From Lachnospiraceae bacterium (GTDB taxonomy: Bacteria > Bacillota > Clostridia > Lachnospirales > Lachnospiraceae): 64,000 nucleotides of DNA. Shown in pieces: positions 42,410 to 51,320 of this stretch. The stretch is taken from the NCBI GenBank assembly GCA_016287675.1, contig JAEFAR010000003.1, positions 1-64,000 of the forward strand, given 5' to 3'. A program made the translations under genes and the position numbers. The first letter of the stretch is position 1. Every line of letters begins with the position of its first letter. The notes beneath the pieces are model-generated. The model worked only from the letters and a program-made list of their open reading frames with translations, had not been told where the DNA came from and ran no database searches.

Positions 42410-45250
42410 TTACTCAAGTCCGAATTCTTTTCGTTTTCTTGTGATCTCGTCATTGGTTTCTTTTGCCCAGTCGAGAAGCTCTTCTGCGTTACCCGATGTG
42501 TAGCCGGATACGGAAGCGAATCCGATGTTTCTGATCACGAAGTAGTTACCGGGAACTTCCGGTGTTCCCTCAACATGGCTCAGCTGTCCGTAAAGCGCGG
42601 TGTATTCTTCCTTTGTCCAGGGAAGGTTTCCGATGGCTTCGATGTTTGCTGTTGCATGCATAGCCGCCTTACCGAGGATGGACTTCATTTCCTGTGCGAA
42701 TTCTGTCTGAGACTCGCTTCTCGTCCACCACTCCATGAATCTCCATGCGCTCTCCTTGTCTTCCACGCCGCGGAGCATCATAGCGCATGTTCCTCCGCAG
42801 GCACACGCTCTGTCGATGGAACCGTCGGGAAGAATTGTTCCCGGGATGGGAAGCATACCCCAAAGTCCTTTGATCTCGGGTGCAAATGCGGAAAGCTGAT
42901 TGTATTCGAGGTAATCCTGGATCGCGAGAGGCATCTGACCTGTTCTGAAACGGTTTGAGAAGCTGTAATCTCTCGGGAATCTGTAGGTTGTGAAAAGGTC
43001 CAGCATGGACTGGAACGCATCCAGTGTCTTGTCTTCCGTAAAGGTGCAGGCCGTGAGATCCTCATTGTAAAGGGATCCGCCGTTCTGATAAAGGAAGATC
43101 TGCATTCCGCCCATACCCTGAGGGAAGCCCACTTCCATGTTGTTTCTCTGCAATACGGCTACGACTTCCATGAAATCATCCCATGTGTCGGGAGGTGTAA
43201 GTCCAAGCTGCTCGAAGATGTCCTTACGATAGAACATGATGGGGAAAGTCTGTGTCTCGGGCAATGCGTAGACCGCATTCTCAAATGTGTAGGAAACAAG
43301 TGCGCTCTTCGTGAATCTTTCCGAAACTTCTTTGTAATCCGCGAACTCCGTAAGGTCGACCACGGCATTACGTAAAGCATATTGTATCGGATCCGTCAAA
43401 GGATTTCCGAGGGCCACATCAGGTCCCTGTTCGGAAAGAACGGCCGGAAGGAGCGAACCCGCGCTGACAAGCTTGAGTTCAACATTTATGCCTGTCTGGG
43501 GTGTAAAAGAATTGTTTATCATCTGTCTGATGATGTTTGCCTGATCTCGGCCGGATGTGATCCAGACTTCGATGGTCTTTCCGTCTCCCGCTTCATGTAC
43601 TTCCGTCTGTCCGAGTGTGCTGTAATCCGTAAAGAAGGACATTACAAAGCTCTTAAGTTCAAATCCCAATGATGTAAAGAAGCCTGCTTCCGCTTTCGGA
43701 AGCTTTGCTCCGGGAGCAGAAACGAAGAAGTAATCGATGGAAAGAGGCTGATCGCTGACCTTTACCATCCACTCGGCAAGGCCCGCAATGTTGTCCTTGT
43801 ACTGCGTAAAGTTGCTTGCGATCTTGTTCGGATCGTCGTTCATAAGAGCAAGCTGTATGCTGAGCTTGTCAAGCGGAGCAGCCTGTTCTCCCTTGGCTCC
43901 GACCATAGCCTCGAAGTACTGCGAGCAATAAGCAAGTCTTTCGCTCTGAACCTTCATGTTGGCAACGGTTTCGGGGATGAGTCTGCCGAAATTGTAATCT
44001 CTGTATATGTCTGCTTCGCTTCCTGTGATAACGAGGATCTCTCTGTAGATCTTGTTGAGTTCCAGAAGAATGTCTTCAACCGTATCAATGGTCTCGGCCA
44101 TATCACCGAGTGTTACTTCCATCGAGATGATGTGCTTTCCTTTTTCCAGAAGGAAAAGATAGTCCTCTTCGCCGTTTCCGAAGTTCTCGACTTTCCAGTC
44201 TCCGGAATAGTTAAACTGCAGGTTTCCCGCTTCTTTAAAGGGTATCTCGCCGTCGATCAGGAATCTTCTCGAAGAAAAGATACCCGAAAGAATGTTCTGC
44301 TTGTACCTTAATCCGATGTTGTAAAGGCCGGTCTCGGGCACTTCTATCTCCCATGAGATCCATTGTCCCGCGAGCTTGAACTTGTCTCCGCTTATGCAGT
44401 TCAGCCTGATCTTTGATGCATCCTGAGGTTCGGTGATGGCAGAAGTTTTGTCGAAGCTCTGATAAAGAGTGTAATCCGATTTTCTGAACATGTTCTCGGC
44501 CTGGAATTTCATAAGTTCCGCCGTAGCAGGCTTGAAACCGTTCTTGTCGTATCCTGCTTTTACTTCCGCGTAAGAGGGAGCTTCAACGTAAGGTCTGACC
44601 GTCACATTTGCCAGGTACATGGGTTCCTTTACGCCTTCAAGCGTCACCTTGTGTTTTCCTTTTGAAAGGAAGAAACGAACGGGAAGATTTGAATGAGCTG
44701 CGGAATCAAAAACAAAAACCTTCTTCCATTCCGTTGACTCGATCTGTAAAGGTCTTATGTCATTGCCGTTCAGATCTCTTCTGATCTCCGTCTCATCCTT
44801 CCAGATCCTTGTAAAGCTTACAAACTGTGCATCACTTGAAGGTAATGCACCATCTATCAAAATATTTCTTTCAATATCGTTTTCGTTTCCGGGTGCGGGC
44901 ATATACTCCACTTCGAGGCTGTACATACCTGCGTTTTTTACATCAAATTCAAAGGTAATGCTGCTGTTCTCTTCTGTCAGCACAACATTGCCTTTTCCTG
45001 AAAAGGCCGGATCTCCCACGACCTTCACACCCTCCGCTTCTTTAAATGAACCTGCATCTGCGGAAAGTATATCCGTGCCCCATTCGGCATCAGTCTTGTC
45101 AAGGCTTGCATCAGCGAAGCCCTTGCTGAAATCGCAAGTCGTTCCTTTATCCTTCCTGCCGCCGTGCAGGCTGAGCGCTACGATCACAACAACAAGTCCC
45201 AGACAAAGGATCGAAAAGACCGTTAATTTGTTATTCTTGAATATGGTCAT
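42410..45250 (-). CDS. Large solute-binding protein with N-terminal carbohydrate-binding-like modules
   Basis: The 946-residue protein has an N-terminal membrane anchor (about 10-29) with no lipobox Cys. Two beta-sandwich modules follow (about 65-220 and 255-390) in the style of CBM6/CBM35 (NAGMYSLEVEYMPAPGN, ETGLYNIGLRYKQNILSG). A helical linker comes next, then a family 1 sugar-binding domain (about 560-946; KTIEVWITSGRDQANIIRQM, YALPETQTFPIMFYRKDIFE). Solute-binding proteins fused to such modules are much larger than usual (400-500 residues). The fusion would let it hold polysaccharide near the permease. Confidence 0.85.
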   Translation of the reverse strand: MTIFKNNKLTVFSILCLGLVVVIVALSLHGGRKDKGTTCDFSKGFADASLDKTDAEWGTDILSADAGSFKEAEGVKVVGDPAFSGKGNVVLTEENSSITFEFDVKNAGMYSLEVEYMPAPGNENDIERNILIDGALPSSDAQFVSFTRIWKDETEIRRDLNGNDIRPLQIESTEWKKVFVFDSAAHSNLPVRFFLSKGKHKVTLEGVKEPMYLANVTVRPYVEAPSYAEVKAGYDKNGFKPATAELMKFQAENMFRKSDYTLYQSFDKTSAITEPQDASKIRLNCISGDKFKLAGQWISWEIEVPETGLYNIGLRYKQNILSGIFSSRRFLIDGEIPFKEAGNLQFNYSGDWKVENFGNGEEDYLFLLEKGKHIISMEVTLGDMAETIDTVEDILLELNKIYREILVITGSEADIYRDYNFGRLIPETVANMKVQSERLAYCSQYFEAMVGAKGEQAAPLDKLSIQLALMNDDPNKIASNFTQYKDNIAGLAEWMVKVSDQPLSIDYFFVSAPGAKLPKAEAGFFTSLGFELKSFVMSFFTDYSTLGQTEVHEAGDGKTIEVWITSGRDQANIIRQMINNSFTPQTGINVELKLVSAGSLLPAVLSEQGPDVALGNPLTDPIQYALRNAVVDLTEFADYKEVSERFTKSALVSYTFENAVYALPETQTFPIMFYRKDIFEQLGLTPPDTWDDFMEVVAVLQRNNMEVGFPQGMGGMQIFLYQNGGSLYNEDLTACTFTEDKTLDAFQSMLDLFTTYRFPRDYSFSNRFRTGQMPLAIQDYLEYNQLSAFAPEIKGLWGMLPIPGTILPDGSIDRACACGGTCAMMLRGVEDKESAWRFMEWWTRSESQTEFAQEMKSILGKAAMHATANIEAIGNLPWTKEEYTALYGQLSHVEGTPEVPGNYFVIRNIGFASVSGYTSGNAEELLDWAKETNDEITRKRKEFGLE

Positions 45251-45308
45251 TAAACCCTCCTCAAATATCGGAATAAGTCGTGTTCAATCTCGTCCCTTCC
45301 GTTATCAA

Positions 45309-45360
45309 GAAAAAAATGGGTACAAAACCTCGATATATTAGCTCACGGCTTTGTACCCAT
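45309..45360 (-). terminator. Intra-operon terminator or attenuator after the lipoprotein-binding-protein gene
   Basis: ATGGGTACAAA and TTTGTACCCAT pair on the minus strand around a 28-base loop and are followed by TTTTTTT. Partial readthrough would make upstream genes (GH76, CBM, binding protein) more abundant than the permeases. Confidence 0.75.
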
Positions 45361-45376
45361 TCACTATAGGAATTTT

Positions 45377-46801
45377 TTATTCCGCTGTTGTGGTCTTCCC
45401 TAACATAATGTTGATGAATTCCTTAATACCGTCTTCTACCTCAAGTTCGATTCCGGCAACAGTAGAAGCAATTTCCTTTTCTCTCTGTGCGAATGTTACA
45501 TTGACAACTGCATTAAGTGCAGCATAGAAACCGCCTGCGCACTGCTGTCCGATGAAAGCAAGATCGGAGTGAGCGTACTTGGGCATTTCTCTTAAGATCT
45601 CCTCAGACTTTTCATCCCTGAGCTTTGTGCAGAACTCGTCGAGTTCGATCTCATTCTCGTCCTGTGCAAAGTAAGCGAGTGCTTCAAGGATCTTCACAGT
45701 CTTATCAATGTTCTTGTTCGTGGAAGGGATCGATACACTGGGAGCATCATGGCTGACCCAGCAACGATAGTCTGTTGCGTTGTCTCCTCTGGGGATCGGA
45801 ACGATACCGAAGTCATCCTGCATATCATAGATCGCATCCGCTACACCTCTTCCTCTTGAGTAGGTGTAGAAAAGGGACTTGCCCTGAGTGAAAGCTTCTA
45901 CATAGGCGTGCATTTCGGAACCGGGATTGGGCCAGAAGGTGTCGCCGGGATTAAGCATTTCCTTGACCTGCTTTACAGCCTTGAAAGCATTTGTGGTATT
46001 GAGCTGGAACTCGATGGATCCGTCAGGATTCTCTTTGTAGAACTGGTTGCCTGATGCAAGATACAGGACAACAGGTGTATCCCAGCTGTGACCGCAGGTA
46101 AGACCGTATCTGTCGTTCTCGTCGAACATTCCGTCACCGTTAAGGTCCTTCTTTGCAGCCTTAAGGTACTCAAGGAACTTGGAGAATGTCCATTCGTTCC
46201 TGTCGTAAAGATCGTAGGGGCTTTCAAGACCGAGTTCCTCGATAATGTTCTTGTTGAAGAACATCAGGAAGATCTCATCCATCTGTGAAGCGAAGGGAGC
46301 TGCAACACCGTAAACCTTGCCCTGGTAGGAAAGAAGGTTGGTGTTGTTGTACTTTGTCCAGTAATCTGCGTTTAAGTTCAGACCTTCAAGAGAAGCAAGA
46401 TCCACAACTCTGTTTGCCTTGATGTGACGTCCCAGGTTCCAGGTTTCGCAGACAACGATATCGGCGTAATCCTCACCGGCTGTAACGGCATTTGCAAATT
46501 CGGACTCTCCGTAAGGCTTGATCTCGATCTTGCAGTTAAAGAGTTCCTGAACCTTGTTAACTCTTGCTATGATCGCATTTGCTCTTTCGGATGCGCCCTC
46601 TTCGGGGAACCATCTGTTTGTGTTGTTGTCGGCTACGGTAAAAACATAGCCGTCAAGGTCCACTACTTCAAAAGGGAGCTTGTCTTCCTTTACTTCCTGT
46701 CCCTGCTTTGCATCGCCCTGTTTTTCTCCTCCGCAGGCAGTAAATGATCCTACTGCCATGCTGAGTGCCAAAGCTACCGCAAGTATCTTCTTTAATTTCA
46801 T
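45377..46801 (-). CDS. Solute-binding lipoprotein for oligosaccharides
   Basis: The 474-residue product has a lipoprotein signal ending SFTAC (Cys23) and a family 1-like extracellular binding domain (NADYWTKYNNTNLLSYQGKV, FFNKNIIEELGLESPYDLYD, FTQGKSLFYTYSRGRGVADA). A sequence DLNGDGMFDENDRYG resembles a calcium or EF-type loop. It is third in the operon after GH76 and the CBM lipoprotein; a ligand of mannan oligosaccharides is inferred from that. A hairpin terminator follows it, a common device to overproduce binding proteins. Confidence 0.88.
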   Translation of the reverse strand: MKLKKILAVALALSMAVGSFTACGGEKQGDAKQGQEVKEDKLPFEVVDLDGYVFTVADNNTNRWFPEEGASERANAIIARVNKVQELFNCKIEIKPYGESEFANAVTAGEDYADIVVCETWNLGRHIKANRVVDLASLEGLNLNADYWTKYNNTNLLSYQGKVYGVAAPFASQMDEIFLMFFNKNIIEELGLESPYDLYDRNEWTFSKFLEYLKAAKKDLNGDGMFDENDRYGLTCGHSWDTPVVLYLASGNQFYKENPDGSIEFQLNTTNAFKAVKQVKEMLNPGDTFWPNPGSEMHAYVEAFTQGKSLFYTYSRGRGVADAIYDMQDDFGIVPIPRGDNATDYRCWVSHDAPSVSIPSTNKNIDKTVKILEALAYFAQDENEIELDEFCTKLRDEKSEEILREMPKYAHSDLAFIGQQCAGGFYAALNAVVNVTFAQREKEIASTVAGIELEVEDGIKEFINIMLGKTTTAE

Positions 46802-46838
46802 AATTTTTCTCCTTAATAGGTACGGTTCTCAGATCGAA

Positions 46839-48254
46839 CTACTTTGAAAACTCGTACCAGTTGATGTTGAAAAGATGGCTGCTGTTCTCGGGAGAGTTGT
46901 TGAACTCAAAGAAAAGGATCTGCTTTCCTGTAAGTCCTGCGAGTTCGGGTGTTTCGAAATCCCAATCGCCGTAATTGCCCCAGTCGCCGCCGTAAACTTC
47001 CTTATTTCCGATAGAAACGGTGCAAACGATCTCTCCGTCAAGGGAATCCTTGTGCATGATGATGTCACCGCCGGACATGGGGCTTGATGCTCTAACCTTG
47101 AACTTGGTGTATCCACCCTCACCGAAATCAAGCTGGTAAGCTGCATACTTTCCGGGTGTTACGCCGCCGAGGTTCATTGTTCCGTCAGCACCACAAGGCT
47201 CGGCTATACATGAGCACTCGATGAAGTCTTCAGCTTCCACTCTGTTTGCAACATTTAAAGCTGCCTTGTACAGACGGAACCAGTTAAGATTGTAGAGCCA
47301 GTCTCCGCCATCATTATACACCATATATACATCTTGTGTACCTGTAACTTCTTTAAGAGCGGGAACGTCAAAGTAGAATGTGTCCCAGTTGCTCCAGTCG
47401 CCTGTTCCGGGAAGTGTGAACTTTGCAACCGCATCGCTTTCGAGACTTCCGAGATGGATCTCGAAGCTGCCGCCGTCTGTTGCGGAAGATGCTCTGAGAG
47501 CGATCTGCTCGTAACCGCCTTCACCGAAGTTCAGCTTGTAAAGTGTCCAGTAATTGTTCTTGATACCGCCGATGTTCTTCGCGCCCTCGCCGTCGGAAGA
47601 ATTGTCGATAACGATACCGGGGATAGCTTCAGCGTAATCTTCGAATTCTACCTGAGCCTTTCCGTCAACAACCTTATACAGTCTGAACCAGTTGAGATTG
47701 TAGAGGTAATCGTCTCCGGAATATACGAAGTAAAGTGTCTTCTTACGTCCGAAATCCTTTAAATTGGGGATGTCTGCCGTAACTGTCTCATACTTGTCCC
47801 AGCCGCCTGTTCCGGGAAGATCGATGGATGCGATCAGATCTCCGTCTGTAGCTGTGTAACGGATCTCAAGCTTTCCTCCCTTTGTATCGGAAGCGTAACG
47901 GATAGCGATCTGCTCGTAGCCGCCGTCACCGAGGTCAATGGAGTATGCGGTGTATCCGCTTTTATTTAAACCTGCGAGGACCTGTGTGTCATCCTCTTTT
48001 GATCCTTCTGTTCCGACTCCCTCGGATTCGATGAAGTTTTCGAATTCGATCCTGCCTGTTGCATCGACTACCGAAGGCTTCTCTTCAGCAGGTGCTGTTT
48101 CAGGTGCCTTCTCGGGCTGCTTTTCGGCTTCGGGTGCCTTGGTTGCAGTAACCTCTTCAGGCTGGTTTGCGGTGTCTCCCTGTTTCTTTGTACATGCTGT
48201 CATTGAAAGTGCCATTGCAGCACAGAGCACGTAGCATAAAAATCTTCTCCTCAT
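46839..48254 (-). CDS. Triple CBM6-like surface lipoprotein without catalytic domain
   Basis: The 471-residue product has a lipobox SMTAC (Cys21), a Glu/Pro/Ala-rich linker (about 25-62), and three similar CBM6-type modules at about 66-195, 205-330 and 340-471. Each ends with the same pattern NLNWFRLYK, NLNWFRLYK and NINWYEFSK, and each contains a GGYEQIA- or GGYTKFK-like strand. CBM6 modules bind glycans through aromatic residues. No enzyme domain is present. It is encoded directly between the GH76 enzyme and a binding protein, so it probably captures mannan at the cell surface. Confidence 0.85.
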   Translation of the reverse strand: MRRRFLCYVLCAAMALSMTACTKKQGDTANQPEEVTATKAPEAEKQPEKAPETAPAEEKPSVVDATGRIEFENFIESEGVGTEGSKEDDTQVLAGLNKSGYTAYSIDLGDGGYEQIAIRYASDTKGGKLEIRYTATDGDLIASIDLPGTGGWDKYETVTADIPNLKDFGRKKTLYFVYSGDDYLYNLNWFRLYKVVDGKAQVEFEDYAEAIPGIVIDNSSDGEGAKNIGGIKNNYWTLYKLNFGEGGYEQIALRASSATDGGSFEIHLGSLESDAVAKFTLPGTGDWSNWDTFYFDVPALKEVTGTQDVYMVYNDGGDWLYNLNWFRLYKAALNVANRVEAEDFIECSCIAEPCGADGTMNLGGVTPGKYAAYQLDFGEGGYTKFKVRASSPMSGGDIIMHKDSLDGEIVCTVSIGNKEVYGGDWGNYGDWDFETPELAGLTGKQILFFEFNNSPENSSHLFNINWYEFSK

Positions 48255-48296
48255 AGTTCTTCTCCTTTTTTTATTCTTTCATAATGTCCTGAGACA

Positions 48297-49868
48297 TTAG
48301 GAAGCAAAGTTGATCTTTGAAACCTCCGCTGTTCTGCCCTTTTCGGGGAAAACAAGGTAGAGTCTCATGTTTCCGGAGAGCGTTTTTGAATTCAGTACGA
48401 TCTCCGACATTGTACCGTCTCCCGCTTTGATCACACCACTTGCAATTACATCGCCGTTAATACTGCCGGATCTGATCTCCACCTTTGTATCCTTTGACGC
48501 AGATGCCTGAAGTTTGATCTTCGTGCAATCCGTCTTGAATGTCACAAAGGCATATTCAAGAAATGCTTCTCCGTCAACGGTCTCTATGACTGTTTTATCC
48601 TTTTCCTTTTTGATCAGAACTTTGCCGCAGCGGGTAAATTCGGACGCATTGATGCCGTTTTCCGCTGTTTGGGAAGTTCTGCACTCGTTATTGCAGTTGT
48701 TGAGGGCCGACACGATGGTCGATGCGCTGAAGGGGATGATATCGGAACTCTCGGCTGTCTTTGTGTTCCATGTCGTTCCCGCAATACCCTTGGAGTTTCT
48801 GTTGCTCCATCCTGTCAGTGCGTTCATCTTCATCCATTCCATCACATCGGGCTGATTGCAGTCGACTGCGAAGGCATACATCCATCTTGCAAGTATCCCC
48901 TTGAAGCCCACAAGATCTCCGCTGTTTGCTTCATTGTCCATTACCTTGCCGTCGTACATGTTCTCGATGGTGTAATCGGATGCTCTTCTCGCCTGAGAAA
49001 GGTACTTGCCGTCTCCGGTGTGAAGATAGAGCAATGTATTTGCTCCGATGAAGGTTCCCTGGTTGTAGGTGGATGCCCAGTGATTCTTGTTGCCGTTCAT
49101 CTCGTAAGCGTCGTACACTCTTCCGGTCTTCGTCTCGTAAATGTTTGCTACGACCCAGTCCATGATCTTAACGGCCTTTTCGTAGTAGCTGTCGTCTTCT
49201 GTCGCTTCTCCGAGGAGGCAGGCTGCGATGGCTGCAGGGCAGTTGATGCAGGCATTCTTCGTGGTGTTCTCTATCCTCCAGAAGAGGCCGCCGCCGAGAT
49301 CCTCGCTCCACGCTCTGTCCCAAACGAGATTGAAGTGTTCTACCGCAGAATCAAGGAATGCCTTGTTTCCTGTGTCCTTGTATGCTCTCGTGAAGCCGAT
49401 GGTGATCCACATGATGTCGTCATTGAACTCGTTCCATGCGAAGTTCTCACCGTGCTTTTTCCTGAAGCCGTCAAAGATCTCATTGATCATTTTGTAGTAT
49501 CTCTCGTCGCCCGTGTGCTCATAGGCATCGATGACGATCTCATAGATCTCTGCCTGATCCCAGAAGTTCAGATCCTTAAAGATCCCGTAATCTTCTATCT
49601 TGCTTTTAAAATAGTATTCTTTTATAAAACTCGAAAAGCTTTCGTATGCCGCTTCTTCAACGGTATATTCCTTTTTCACTTTTTCTGCCTCGCTTTCGCT
49701 GTCTTTTTTGTTGCCTGATGGGCTGCTGCTTTTAGCAGGAGTCGGTGTGGACGTGACCACCGGTTTTTCCGATTGTTCCGGTTTCTCCGTACTCACTGCG
49801 GTACAGCCTGCATTGAACAACATTGAAAACGCCAGAAGCACAGGCAGGTATCTAAAACCTTTTCTCAT
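48297..49868 (-). CDS. GH76 endo-alpha-1,6-mannanase lipoprotein with C-terminal binding module
   Basis: A 523-residue lipoprotein: signal ending FNAGC (Cys22), Ser/Pro/Thr linker to about 65, then a GH76 alpha-helical barrel (about 70-400). The catalytic Asp pair is FNDD, Asp150-Asp151, the GH76 signature. The C-terminal 90 residues form a beta-rich, binding-like module. GH76 enzymes cut alpha-1,6-mannan, the backbone of yeast cell-wall mannan. I start at 49868 because AGGAG is six bases before it. It heads the long operon and has a promoter with a palindrome over the -10. Confidence 0.9.
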   Translation of the reverse strand: MRKGFRYLPVLLAFSMLFNAGCTAVSTEKPEQSEKPVVTSTPTPAKSSSPSGNKKDSESEAEKVKKEYTVEEAAYESFSSFIKEYYFKSKIEDYGIFKDLNFWDQAEIYEIVIDAYEHTGDERYYKMINEIFDGFRKKHGENFAWNEFNDDIMWITIGFTRAYKDTGNKAFLDSAVEHFNLVWDRAWSEDLGGGLFWRIENTTKNACINCPAAIAACLLGEATEDDSYYEKAVKIMDWVVANIYETKTGRVYDAYEMNGNKNHWASTYNQGTFIGANTLLYLHTGDGKYLSQARRASDYTIENMYDGKVMDNEANSGDLVGFKGILARWMYAFAVDCNQPDVMEWMKMNALTGWSNRNSKGIAGTTWNTKTAESSDIIPFSASTIVSALNNCNNECRTSQTAENGINASEFTRCGKVLIKKEKDKTVIETVDGEAFLEYAFVTFKTDCTKIKLQASASKDTKVEIRSGSINGDVIASGVIKAGDGTMSEIVLNSKTLSGNMRLYLVFPEKGRTAEVSKINFAS

Positions 49869-49895
49869 AAGCATCTCCTAAATGGTCATATCTTT

Positions 49896-49925
49896 GATAT
49901 ATCATTTATGGCTATATGATATATC
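49896..49925. promoter_or_regulatory. Candidate operator over the GH76 promoter
   Basis: GATATATCAT and ATGATATATC are perfect 10-bp arms separated by 10 bases; the right arm contains the -10 box on the minus strand. A second pair, ATGATATG and CATATCAT (49933-49940, 49956-49963), brackets the -35. Confidence 0.6.
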
Positions 49926-49944
49926 CTTTTAAATGATATGTCAA
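49916..49944 (-). promoter_or_regulatory. Promoter of the 11-gene transport/mannanase operon
   Basis: On the minus strand a consensus TTGACA and TATCAT are 17 bases apart. The interval between contains ATATCATTTAAAAGG, the shared element of the locus. Confidence 0.68.
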
Positions 49945-50032
49945 TATGTTTTGCACATATCATTGTATATTTTTTATAAGATATGTACAGAGCAGGAAAC
50001 CATTTTTGTTAAAATTGCCCAAATGAGCGTCT

Positions 50033-51304
50033 TTAGAAGAATCCTTCCTCCATGAGTTTATCCAGAAGTTCTGCAAACAATGTATTTGCCCATGCGAACC
50101 AAGGTCTTGTGAACTTTGCCGGATCGTTCGGATCGAATGCTTCATGCATAAAGTTCGTACCCGCCGTGGTCTTTGAGATCATGTCGAGGCAGTCCAGGAT
50201 CTCCTCTCTGTCATTGCTCGTGAGAGCCTGCATAACAAGTCCGATGTGCCAGATGTAGCCGTCGGGAGTGTGAGGGCTTCCCACGCCTCTTGCCACAGTT
50301 CCGACCTTGTAATAGGGATTGTCGGTCGAAAGCACGAAACGTCTGGTGTTCTTGTACATTTCATCTTCCTTGTCGCAATAGCCGATGTAGGGAAGAGAAA
50401 GAAGGCTGGGTGAATTTGCGTCATCCATCAGCACGTGGTTTCCGTAGCCGTCCGTCTCGTAGGCATACATCCTGCCGTACTTAGGATGCTCGACCACGCC
50501 GTAGAGCTTTATGCCTTCTTCGATATCCTCTGCCAGAAGCTCGCAGTTCTCTGCTGTCCTGTTGTCTTCGTATCCTTCTCTCAAAAGGAAAGCCATGTAG
50601 CGGAGAGCCTTTACCGCCATCATGTTCGAAGGGATGAGATAGCCGAACAGGCATCTGTCATCGGAAGGTCTGAATCCTGACCAGGTCATGCCGGTGTAGT
50701 TGACCGGTCTTCCCTTTCCCTTGTTGGGTAAAGTATCCGACTCGGGACAATCATATCTTCTGAAGAAGTACTGAGAGCCCCCGTGTCTCTGTTCATCTTT
50801 AAAGACTGTAAGGACTGTCACCATCATCTCATGGAATTTCTTCGTAAAGATCTTTCTGCTCCCCGTCTCTTCAAAGTACCTGTAAGCAAGATAAGCGGGT
50901 GCGCAAAGTGAATCAACTTCGTACTTTCTCTCGAAGACGTTGCCGTTCTGTGTGGTCTCGTCCTTGTGTCCTTCAAATGTACAGCCTTCGTTAAAAGCGT
51001 TGGCATAAGGATCTATGCAGACAAATTCCGACTGTTTTTCGATAACGCTCTCAAGGATCTCAGCCAGTTCCTTATCCTCTTTTGCAAATTTAACGTAAGG
51101 ACGGACCTGTGCCGCAGAGTCGCGGAGCCACATTGCAGGGATGTCGCCCGTGATGACGAAATACGAGCCGTCATCCAGACGCTTCACGGTGGTCTCTATC
51201 GTGTTTAAGAAGCACTGCTTCACCATGCCCGAGAGCTTTGGAAACTTCTCCTTATAGTATTCTTCAAGCCTTTCAGCTCTTTTAACCAGTGAATCGGGGA
51301 TCAT
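50033..51304 (-). CDS. GH125 exo-alpha-1,6-mannosidase
   Basis: A 423-residue cytoplasmic enzyme. GH125 hallmarks are GDIPAMWLRDSAAQVRPY at about 53-70, MDDANSPSLLSLPYIGY, and HEAFDPNDPAKFTRPWFAWA near the C-terminus. GH125 enzymes remove alpha-1,6-linked mannose from chain ends by inversion. Length fits the family. The gene follows the GH38 gene by 16 bases, so both are co-transcribed and would act together on imported oligomannosides. Confidence 0.93.
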   Translation of the reverse strand: MIPDSLVKRAERLEEYYKEKFPKLSGMVKQCFLNTIETTVKRLDDGSYFVITGDIPAMWLRDSAAQVRPYVKFAKEDKELAEILESVIEKQSEFVCIDPYANAFNEGCTFEGHKDETTQNGNVFERKYEVDSLCAPAYLAYRYFEETGSRKIFTKKFHEMMVTVLTVFKDEQRHGGSQYFFRRYDCPESDTLPNKGKGRPVNYTGMTWSGFRPSDDRCLFGYLIPSNMMAVKALRYMAFLLREGYEDNRTAENCELLAEDIEEGIKLYGVVEHPKYGRMYAYETDGYGNHVLMDDANSPSLLSLPYIGYCDKEDEMYKNTRRFVLSTDNPYYKVGTVARGVGSPHTPDGYIWHIGLVMQALTSNDREEILDCLDMISKTTAGTNFMHEAFDPNDPAKFTRPWFAWANTLFAELLDKLMEEGFF

Positions 51305-51320
51305 TTTGTTTTCTCCTTTT

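Noticed and set aside
48669-49718. 349-codon plus-strand frame antisense to GH76
   Set aside because: The minus strand carries intact GH76 motifs (FNDD) and a lipoprotein signal; the plus frame has no start signals or recognisable domain.
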